From contig OZ038324.1 of assembly GCA_964035795.1 (NCBI GenBank), forward strand, positions 5,071,461 to 5,135,460: DNA of 64,000 nt, read 5' to 3'. This DNA comes from Pterobdella sp. o SKG-2022 (Eukaryota > Annelida > Clitellata > Hirudinida > Piscicolidae). The notes below the pieces were generated by a model, which was given only the letters and a program-made list of their open reading frames with translations, made no database searches and had not been told where the DNA came from. Position numbers and translations under genes: made by a program. Positions 38,457 through 64,000 of this stretch are shown one piece after another. The first letter of the stretch is position 1; every line of letters begins with the position of its first letter.

Positions 38457-39035
38457 TTTGAGACCCAAGATCGATATCTAAATTTTTTGAACGTAGTGAA
38501 CATAATTATTAAAACATTTAGTTTATATTTATTAAAACTTTATTTAAGCAAGAACTTCATTTAAAATGATTTTTTATTGAAATTCATAGAATGAATCATA
38601 ATCAATCTTAACCTTTAAGAGTGTGAGTGACCTATGCAAAAATACAATTTAATATTATTGAACCTCAAAGTTTAAGAAAATATAGAGTCATTTTAATTAA
38701 AATAATCATCGCTAAGTAGCGATCTAAAGTTGATTTTTTCAAAACCAAAATAAATAGAACGATAATGGACACTGTAATACCTAAATTACCGTAAACAACC
38801 AAAAACATAAAAGACATAAAGTATATACATATATATATATATATATATATTAAATAAAAAAAAGTTCTATTATTGTTTAAAAAATTTTAAATAAAATTTC
38901 TATTTATAGTTTTTATTTCAAAATAAAATTACAGTTTTTCCTTCAGTTCACATGTAGTGTTGGTATATTTTTAGACGAAAATCTTGAAAAATTTGTAATA
39001 TATGACAACATATATTGTAATATATGACGTCCAGT
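38457..39035. other. Intergenic AT-rich DNA with an (AT)n tract
   Basis: This should contain the DIPP promoter. A short TA/AT repeat occurs at about 38820-38851. Nothing else was recognised. Confidence 0.5.
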
Positions 39036-39039
39036 CGTT

Positions 39040-40420
39040 CAATCTATAAAAGATCATTTTTCCCCAGTTCAACTGGGTGTTGGTGTGCCAGGAGGTTGCG
39101 AAGCTGCGGCCCACGCTGTCCGTTCCCAATTTCTGAAACGTGATATTTCTTCGTGTGCTAACGCAAAAAATGGGATGATTCTCGTCAAACTTGACAGAAA
39201 AAACGCGTTTAACACTATTCGGCGTGACCATTTTCTAAAAGCCTGTTTTCTGAGAGCCCCTACACTTTATCAGCTTGCGCAACATGCATACGCTGCACCG
39301 AGTGACCTTCTGTTTGGTTCAGACATAATCCAATCCCAAACTGGAATTCAACAAGGCGACCCTCTGGGGCCTTTACTTTTTGCCTTTGGTGTAGACGAAG
39401 TTGCCAGCAACGTGTCTACACCTTTGAACATATGGTACCTTGATGACGCCAAGCTGGGGGGCTTTTTCGACTGTGTCAGAAAAATTCTCGACTTCATTAT
39501 TCCTGCCTTGTCACGTATTGGTCTTTACATCAACCCCGACAAATCGGAGATCATCAACATAGGTTGTACTTCTGATGAGTTCGAATTAGCAATAAGATGC
39601 ATCAATGGCGTGTTATCCGGTGTTCGTGTCACCCACCCTGCCAATTTACAGCTTTTAGGCTCACCGATACTTGAATCTGGTATTAAGAATACTCTTTCCA
39701 AAAAGCGGTCTATTCTTTTACAAATGTTCTCACGTTTATTGCCAATCGATTCTCATCCGGCTCTCTTTCTATTACGTAATTGTTTTTCCATACCTAAACT
39801 TTTATACATATTACGTTCTGCGCCTTGTTATGAGTCACCCGATGAATTGGGCAAAATTGACGGCATACTTCGTAAGTGTGCCGTTGATATATGTAATGTC
39901 CACTTTGATGACACAGGCTGGCGCATTGCTACCTTGCCTATTCGTTTCGGAGGTTTAGGTTTACGGTCAGTTTCTGATATTTTCGAGGTTGCATATTTGA
40001 CCTCTATTCACGCTAGGTTTAGTCAAAAACATTCTTTCAAACTTTTCCAAATCTCTTTTTGACAATTCTTTGGCGGTTCGTGTGCAATCCTGGAATAAAC
40101 GTAACTTTTTTTTACCTGAAACCAAATTTTTGCAACTTCAGAGGGATCAAATAAATTGTAAAATAGTTTCTGAAAATTTAAAAACGTCCCCCGACCAGCA
40201 TCGGGAGCGGTTGAGACTTCTGGAGTTTTTGGCCCAGTCACTAAAAGTTTTTATTAGAACTGGGCAACAAAATGAAGGAGCATACCCTGTCAATCTGAAG
40301 ACAAGTCGGCTTTTTCAACGCTTGTCTATTGCGATTGTCAGAGGTAACTACCTGAGCTTTAGCATGTCCTGCAAAGCTGGCAAGGCGCATGAAGACGCAA
40401 CCATGAAGGTGTGAATCAGT
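39040..40420 (+). pseudogene. 5'-truncated LINE reverse transcriptase
   Basis: An open stretch from about 39050 to 40062 reads VQLGVGVPGGCEAAAHAVRS, MILVKLDRKNAFNTIRRDHF, GIQQGDPLGPLLFAFGVDEV, WYLDDAKLGGF, IGLYINPDKSEIINIG, LLGSPI, KLLYILRSAPCY and FGGLGLRSVSDIFEVAYLTS. These are the ordered reverse transcriptase and thumb motifs of a LINE group with WYLDDxxLGG at the catalytic site. A frameshift near 40060 moves the rest to 40070-40414 (QSWNKRNFFLP, NEGAYPVNL). The N-terminal part and any endonuclease are missing. Base composition is richer in GC than the surroundings. It is a different lineage from the YADD element at 25684. Confidence 0.85.
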
Positions 40421-41209
40421 TTTAGTGAATAATGTCTGAAGATTGACACAGTTTCTACAAGAATTAAAATCTGCACTTCTTATTTTGTTGAAACAATACT
40501 TTTATTGATAGTTTTTTTCAAACTTATTGTTGGATAAAGGCAAGTTTTCTTGTTAAAAAAAAAAAAATTTTAAGTGTATTTATTTGAAAAAAAAATTGTA
40601 AAAGTTGTTAATAAATATTATATTGAACGTAATAGTTTATATAAATTAAATAAGAAAATTTGACTTATTCGTCTGCAGATAAATAAATGATGAAAGCATA
40701 GTTTTAAAACCGCACCCGTCTAAATGGCCGTATCAAACCCCCAATAACATTTGTCTATGATACTCATATTTCAAAGATTAATTCAAAAATGATTTACAAG
40801 CACTCGATATAATTCAAATTACCTCTGAGATAAAGCGCTAAAGAAGTGTACATAATTCCATTTAACCGCTAAAAACTAAACACAATAAAACTGTATGAGC
40901 CATAATTCAATTTTTCGCCTAGCAACCATCGTAGCAACCTCCACAACATACCTCATATCAGGAGTGTTTTATAAGCAGAGAAGAGATCCTGAATGTAAGA
41001 ATGTTGATGTGGTCATAAGAGCATTGCTCTTTGAAATATTAGCTTCAGTTTATACACAAAATTTTATTTATAGGTTTGTAATATTTCTCATGCTGCTAAC
41101 CCACAAAGAAGTATAGAGATAATTATTGAATTATTAATAAATGAATGAATAAATGTGTTAAAATATTTTTTTTTGCAATCCAATAAAAGTATTCTGAAAG
41201 CAATTTAAA
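40421..41209. other. Non-coding stretch upstream of the stathmin-like gene
   Basis: One small open frame at 40895-41116 (73 residues starting MSHNSIFRLATIVATSTTYL) has a plausible hydrophobic start and a donor-like end near 41073. No homology was recognised, so it is not called. Confidence 0.35.
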
Positions 41210-42149
41210 ATGCATAACAATTCCAACAGAATGTCGAAATCAAAACCGCAAATAAAACAAGCCAAAAACGGACTTGCTTTTGAGGTGTCTCTAGACAAAG
41301 TTACGGTAGCCAGCAAATCAGGCAGTGTGACGGAGCGGGGGACGAAAGGGTGTGGTCTTAAGAACCGCGGGTCGAAGGGAGGCATGACTAGACGAGACAT
41401 CGACAAGAAGATGCAAGGGGTGGAAAGGGCGAAAGAGGCCCAAGTTAAAGAACGTTTGGATCGGCTCAAAAAACACGTATGTTTATACGCGTTACGTGTG
41501 AGGTTGCTTTTATGCAGTTTTGACGTCATTTTATGTCCATATGGTGCTGTGTTTAATGCTTTTTTTAGTGCTTTTGAAGAAGTTCATTAACCCCTCCAAA
41601 CAACTCTATTTTATTCTGTTTTGAACTTGTTGAAAATAACCAAAAGTTGACTTTTTTTTCGCACGTTGAAGATTAATTGTATCTTGGAGACAAGCTTTTA
41701 AAAATATTAGAAAATTTTTTTTCAAAATAATGAATTTCCTATAGAATAATATTCGCATTTTTAACAAAAATTTTTTTTAAATTTAAAATAATATATCAAC
41801 TGACAAATCTTTCAAAATTTTCAAATATTTTTTCAATATTTTGAGCAATATTTCTAAATTTTTGACGTTTTAAATTTCCTCCGTTGCATTTCAAATATTC
41901 TTTCCATTACCCAAAACATTTTTACCGATATTCAAATATCTCAAATAATATTCAAGCTTTTTCTTTCCAAACACCCTACAAAACATTATATATATCTTCC
42001 AATACCACACATAACATTAAAACAACTCTTCCAACATTCCAAATACTTCCTCCCATGTTACAACACGCACCCTTCCACCATTGAAGGAAGTGCATGCAGC
42101 CGAAGTGAGGAGGAAGAAGGAGGAGATAGTGAGTCAAACGCCTCGATGA
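41210..42149 (+). CDS. STMN: Stathmin-like microtubule regulator
   Basis: Two exons, 41210-41476 and 42087-42149, join in phase 0, giving 109 residues from the first ATG or 102 from the second at 41231. Stathmins bind tubulin dimers and promote microtubule disassembly in the cytoplasm. Seen here are the family start GLAFEVSLDKVTV, a basic Gly/Arg linker, and a helical part DIDKKMQGVERAKEAQVKER, LDRLKKH, EVHAAEVRRKKEEI that lines up with the stathmin helix. The helix is shorter than the vertebrate protein (about 149 residues), so the tubulin-binding repeats may be incomplete or one exon was missed. The splice after KKH is a clean GTATGT donor, and the acceptor is TTGAAG. Confidence 0.72.
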
Positions 42150-44422
42150 GCAGTTCTTGGTGTCAAAAATTAAAAATTCATCTGAACTGCTATCCAACGA
42201 TTATAAACGATTTTTTTGCTGTAAATTGCGACGACGAGCTTAAGTTTTTACTGAGAGAAAATTTATTTTAAGTTGATCGATTGGTTCTTGACCATTTCGT
42301 GGTAGATTAAACTTAAAATGATTTGTGTCTTACATTTTTTTTCGTAAGATTTTGAGATAAAATGTTAAGGTGAGTGTAGAATTCGATTAATATTTTATCA
42401 AAAAGATAATTGGGGTGGAGGTGATAAAGACTGTTTGTGGTGGAGTAATGTTATGCGGAGGCAGAAAAGTTGATTGTTTGTGGCGTTGTCGAAAGAAATT
42501 GTTGTGTTTAAGAAAGATATAAAAAGGTATTTGGTCGCCATGTTTGAAGTGGTTTGCTAACAAGAAAGATTTTATTTCAATCACATTGAGCAAAGGAATT
42601 TTATGAGTGAAACAAGAAAACCATTGAAAAGTTTTAAAAAGTCACAATTCCTAACACTGACATTTCTCGAAATCATTAGAACAGTTTCAGTAATTAATAA
42701 TAATGATAGAATAAAACGTTGAAAATAACAGGATTTCGCGATAATTTCTGTATAAAAATATAATATCAAGAATATATTGGTGGTGGGATGAAAGGGTAGG
42801 CTAAAAAGAAATTTAATTAAAATTTTTGTGATGACATAAACGCAATGCGTTACGAGTCTAATTGAATGTTGAAGTTTCAATTAGACGAGAGACAAGTGGT
42901 GGTTTGTTTAATTTCCTCCATGAAACATCATATTTCTTAATTCGATTTGAAATTTGGTTTAATATTATATAAAGCTTTGGCATTTTGACAATAAAGTTTT
43001 TAAAATGTTTATAGTAAATTTTGAAGTTTATTCGTGTTTGGTCTTATCTAAATATTAAAATATTTGAAATTAAATAGTAAAAATTTGTTTAATTTTACAT
43101 AATAATAAAAAACCAATCCAGTAAATGAAAAAAGTCAAAAAATAAATAATTTTTAAAATACATAAAATAATATATAAAATCTTTGGTTACTTAAAAGTCA
43201 ACATCTCAAAAAAGATTTTTAAAATATCTTTAGAAGATGCGCCGTGAATACTCATAAATCATGTAAAGAAGAATTACAAGGATTTAAGATAAAAAAGATT
43301 TAAAAAGCATTGAGGAATTGTAACATAGTATGAAAATTGAATGCATTTTTAAAAGTTTCCACTCAAGCGATGCAAAACGTTTCAACAACATGGTAATAAA
43401 AAGAATAATAAAAACAAAATGAAACTATGGATGGATGTCTATAATAAAAATAAAATAAAACTAATAATGAGTAGAATAAAATCATCAAAAAAATAATTTA
43501 AAAAAATCACCATAGTAATAAATGGTATAAAACCATAAGATAATAACAACTTGGTAAAAAAAAATAACAAAATATAATAAATAAATCTAATGAAAAAAAT
43601 AAAATGATAATAAGAAAATTAATTAAAAATAGAAAACTTCACACTGAATCATAAGTGCAAAAAAAAGCATTCAAAAGTGATCTAAAACATTTGGGATTGC
43701 ATAAGTTGACGTGCCACGACACACTCCTATTTTATTATGTTTTATTTCTTTTTTATAATCATATTTAAGTTATTTTCTAATTTTTTTTGAGTTATTTAGT
43801 ACTTATATTAGAATTATTCAATAATTATATTTGAATTATTTTTATTAATAGATATATTTATTTTTTTTACATTTATTAAATTTTATTTCAGTTATATTAT
43901 GATTTATTTTTTATCTTAATAGTTAAACTTCTCATATTTAAATAAACTATATTTGTTGTTAACTATGTAAAAAAATCATGTTCAATTTTTAAATTCATTC
44001 AAAGTATTTTTATAATGTTTAAAACTGAATTTAAAAAAAACCTAGAAAATAATTCAATTAATAAAATTAAAAACATTAAGATTGCATTTAATGCTCATGT
44101 CATTGGGTTAACATACATCTTACAAGACTATAAAGCCACCAAAAATTAAATAAAACTCTAAAATCCCAATCAAAAAAAATACTCTAAAAAAATTGGAACT
44201 CGCTGAGAGGGAATGAAATAATAGATGGGCATGCTCCATTCAACTTGCAAGGGCTGGTGTTTGTGTGGTGGAAGGTATAAAGAAAATATTTAATCAAAAA
44301 TGAAACTTCACTGAGTAATGCCTAAAGATTTTAGATTCTGTTGTGTTTTATATAAAAATTTTAAAAATCATTAGTTATCCCATAAGGATATTTTTAAAAG
44401 TATAACTAAAGCATATTGCGCT
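42150..44422. other. Intergenic region between convergent genes
   Basis: Very AT-rich sequence. Open frames at 42387-42593 and 42581-42880 lack coding features. Nothing was recognised. Confidence 0.5.
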
Positions 44423-60069
<15,647 letters not shown>

Positions 60070-63000
60070 CATGTATGGTAAGAATGATATAGAATATATA
60101 GAAAAATGTTGTTCTGATGAAGAAGTTATAGCTGAATTTTGTTTTTCTGAATCGCATTATGAGGCTAATGATTCAAAACATAGGTATTGCTTAGTTCTGT
60201 TATTTGAATATATCAAATTAATACTTTATCAATAATTTTGATTAATTAAAAAAAATTTGCTTTTAAATAAGTAACCAAACATAAAACAAACATTAAAACG
60301 AACACGGATAATAACTTACGAATCTTTGATCAAACACATTTAGCAAGTAATGAAATGACTAAACAAGCTTAATTGACACACCGCAGAACAAAACGCTGCC
60401 ATAAAAAAGCGCTGAAACTTTTTCGTGCTTCATTGTAGTTTTTCCGCAGATAAAACAGAAACCATGATTGATGACTTCTTTGCATGACCCACCGCAGAAT
60501 GTTACTAAGAAACGCTGTGTCGGTTATTACGGGACCGGGAAATGCCCATAATCGTTTTTGTCATAAATCGAACAATCTTTCCAATTACTCCTTTAATTAG
60601 TGCTGTGTTTCATTCAACGAAAAAAAGTAATAATATCAACGTAATAAAAAAATTTTTTCAATATATGATAAAAAATTAATTAGAAAAATATTAAAAAAAT
60701 AAATTTTGATAGTAGTAATAATACTAATAAAAACCCTAATAAGAATTAACAACAGAAACAGACTACAATAATAGAAAAAACTTTATTTATTCTCTTTTAT
60801 TTCATCCCCAGAGAAGCATTGCTGTAGATAATCATTATTACAAGCATTAGTTTTATCTGAATAAGTTTAAATAATTTTGGTGAGGTTTTTTGTTGCATAA
60901 CTCTGCTGCACAAACGTCACAAGGAATAAATAATTTATTGCTTAAGTGAAGTTTTCAAAGTTATGAGCTTTGGTTTGTTTTAAAATAATGAAAATAATTA
61001 AAAATTATATTTTTTAATGAATAAATTTTTAATTATTATTATTGAAATTATTTTCAAGGACAATTTTATATTCATAAATAATTTTATTATTGCAGCAGTT
61101 TCATAATTAACGTTCTGGGTCATCTAGGATTCTCTAACATCACTGAGATAAAAGGATAACAATCTTTGTACAAAATTTCTAAAAGTTTATTCGAGGTTTG
61201 AAGTTCTCCGTTAAAACCTTCGTTATGAAGCCCTTCTTCATGTGAGATTAAAGCATTGGAAGGTCGATAAAAGACATCTATCCATCTTCTCCGAGTCATT
61301 TGATAGTTTCACATTAAAAAAAAATGAGCGTTGATTTTAATAAACTATAAATAACTCAAGATATAAAAGTGTTTCGTGGAAATGAATGTAAATATAAAAT
61401 GATTTTAAAATATTCAAGCAAAAAAAAGTTGCACAAATATTTGAAATATAAAAATAAATGCATAATTGAAAAAAATGCAATCATAAAGTATCAATTCAAA
61501 ATGAAAATGAAATTCCTTTTCGTTTGAAATTCTTTCTAATAGCTTTTAATGTATTGTTTTAGCTTGTCATTATTCACAAGTGCAGTTTATGATAACAATA
61601 GAGTTTTAAAAAAAAAATAAAAATTATAGTATAATGAAAAAATATAATAAAAGTTTAATGAGAAAAATTAAAAAATCAAATGAAGAATAATGATAATAAT
61701 AGCTCAAAATAATTGAAAGGAATTTAAAATGAAAAACAATATGAGAAATGCAATCAAAGTGAAGTGAAAAAAGTGATCAAATATAACATACTGAACCAAA
61801 AAATAAGCAGTTCTTTCATCACATATTAAAATAATTAAGAAGAAAATAATGAGAATATAAAATAATGGTGAAAAACAAAAATAATAATAAAAAAAATTGG
61901 ATAATTAAATATAAAAATAAATTTTGTAATGAAATAAAGATAAAATAAGGATAATAAAAAGTACTAATAATAATAGGGATAGATTAAAAAATAATAAGAA
62001 TGACTTAAAAATAATAACAACAATAATAATAGAATTAACAATGATAATAGAAATAATAATAATAATAATAGAAACAATAATGATAACAATAGGAACAACA
62101 ACAACAATAATAACATCAAAATAATAACTTTTGGTAACTTCAATGACATCTCCCACTAAACTCTTGAACTTCTGTAACATTATCCCCTGCTTGGCATGTT
62201 AACGCCTGTTTGAAAATCCATTTAAGTCTGCTTTTATTACCTAAAATGTTTCACTCAATGTTGCTCTCACAAAAAATGTTCAAGTTTATTAACAGGTTAT
62301 TTGAAGCGGGTTTCAACAATTTCAAATAAAAAGCAACAATGTTGAAACGGGTTACAACCTGGAGCGAAATAACTTTGAAAAATGTATATTTAGTTGCGTA
62401 TATTTTATACAGTCGCAAGAGTGAAATAACAATGATACATAACGCAGGGTTTTCAAGTCATTGTAGAAGAATTGAAGCTTGGGAGGCACTTAAAATACTC
62501 CATCCACCAATCATACAAAAGCGTACACGTATCAAATGTGTGCGCAAAGGTAGCATATACTCGCCTGGTTGTACGCAGTGTGTAGGGTGCGTAGCGACAG
62601 AGTGTATTGATCGTGTGTGCTCAAACCTTTGATTACACACAGTATACCTCTCTTATTTTATTGGCTGTAAAGTTCGTGCTGTTTCGTCACATTTTTGATG
62701 TTTTGCTGGAGTTGCATTTGTTTGTGTATTTTGTTGGGAGTTTTGAAATTAAGATAAATGTTTTTTTTAAATTTACTTTTAGATGATATAATTTTTACTT
62801 AGTTTAAATTTTAACTAATCCGCTTTAAATTTTTAAAATTATTCAAGTTTTAAAATGAAAATTCTTGATTGGTAATATTTGGATTTGCCAACTTTGACAT
62901 TCTTAGTTGCCAAGTCTTTCAATAGTTCAACTCATCCATGTCCTAGCATATTGTTGCACATGTCCCAACAAATGGGTGGGGAAGCAGTGGGCCTAGACTA

Positions 63001-64000
63001 TTGAAAATCTTATATCAAATTTTCAAAACAGAACAGTTTTATTGGAAGAAATTTTGTATAGAATGCCAGTCCGAACTAACGTCCAACTTGAAATTATCGA
63101 ATTCAAGATCCACCGTTCCCACACTTGGGAAGTTTGCCTTGCCGTTGTCGAAAAATGATCATCTGCTAAGCCAAATAACAACGATAATAGAAGATTAATT
63201 TTTCAATATCTGCTACCAGAGTTTATTATCATCCAGTTTATAACAATAAACCTTACTTCAACTATAAAAGCTAAGTTTGATGCAGTTCAACGTCGATACT
63301 CATGGATTTCAAAGAGCACTACAATGATTTCGATTATTGTTCTTGCAATCTTCATTTTTCTGTGAAGATTTGTTCTTACAGCTTAAAATGAAGTGCAAAA
63401 TTGTAGTTAATTATTCAAAAGATTGTACGTGGGCAGGTTGATGAGAATGTGCGTGATGAGAGGAAACAAGTTTGTGTGAATCATAACAAAGAAATTTGTG
63501 AGAAAAATGAAAAATATATTAGCATTTGAGTCAAGCACGTGCCAGGTCACAAAATGACCAAAAAAATGTATAAAGTGATAAAAAATGGAGATGAGAAAGT
63601 GAAAATAAAAGCGACGTTAAAGAGAAAAAAACACCTTTTCTAGGAATAATCCTTGTGAAAATCCACAAAGAAAATTTTAAAAAATAGTTTACTGTACTCT
63701 TAAATTCCCAAACAAAAGGGAAACAAGCCAATTTAAAGCTGGATTTGAAGATAACTTCCATGATTGTTCCATGAACAATCTGTAATTTCCTTCAAAAAGA
63801 TTTCACATCTTCTTCTGACTTGCTGTTTATTGTTTAAAAATGAACTCTCCTTTTATGGGTTGGGTTTTTGAAGGTAATAAATGCTTATCTTAAAATGGAA
63901 ACATGAATAATTAAACAATGAGCATTTGATTGGTAACTAAATATAGATACTGGGAGAATGGAATACTTTTTAAGATATGTATCTATAAATAAGTTGCGGA
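60070..64000. other. Upstream region with no supported gene
   Basis: Mostly AT-rich, with AAT-type imperfect repeats at 61860-62130. Three weak exon candidates were seen. On the minus strand near 60420-60500 a Cys-rich stretch reads TFCGGSCKEVINHGFCFICG. On the plus strand 60079-60182 starts with ATG and ends at a GTATTG donor. On the minus strand near 63060-63165 a stretch reads FPSVGTVDLEFDNFKLDVSS. None has a recognised family. The missing Rab-binding N-terminus of the Slp gene could lie here or beyond the window. Confidence 0.4.

Overview
The window is animal genomic DNA. It is strongly AT-rich. Its genes are split by GT/AG introns into short phase-matched exons, there are no operons, and non-LTR retrotransposon relics, a tRNA-derived SINE and long microsatellites fill the gaps. 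The gene set (Reeler-DOMON protein, TADA2A, V-ATPase c'', DIPP Nudix hydrolase, stathmin, synaptotagmin-like protein) fits an invertebrate bilaterian. I cannot name the phylum from sequence alone. Exon borders below come from reading both strands by eye and requiring GT/AG sites, matching phases and domain continuity.

Layout. (1) 563-847 (-): first exon of a secreted PAN/apple-like protein that leaves the window. (2) 2667-13660 (-): signal peptide, Reeler and DOMON gene, seven exons, with a SINE just before the second exon. (3) 14679-18365 (-): a chromatin protein with SAMD1-type winged helix, AT-hook, tandem PHD fingers and SAM domain. (4) 18931-30238 (+): TADA2A, the ADA2 subunit of SAGA/ATAC-type acetyltransferase complexes, head-to-head with gene 3. 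Its introns hold several LINE pieces, a SINE and a nearly complete antisense LINE with a GATA tail. (5) 30584-32256 (+): V-ATPase c'' proteolipid. (6) 33557-38456 (-): diphosphoinositol polyphosphate phosphohydrolase with a Cys-rich tail. (7) 39040-40420 (+): truncated LINE reverse transcriptase. (8) 41210-42149 (+): stathmin-like gene. (9) 44423-about 60069 (-): synaptotagmin-like (Slp/bitesize) gene with both C2 domains resolved exon by exon. A perfect-looking (ACT)n tract of about 2 kb sits in one of its introns. 60070-64000 has no gene I can support.

Functionally the genes are unrelated housekeeping and signalling genes. The one suggestive pairing is the two chromatin regulators on a shared 565-bp divergent promoter region. 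The most noteworthy material is the SAMD1/KAT6-like domain mixture, the LINE whose GATA tail seeds microsatellites, the tRNA-Ile-like SINE, a 184-bp near-perfect palindrome belonging to a dispersed repeat family, and the 2-kb ACT tract.
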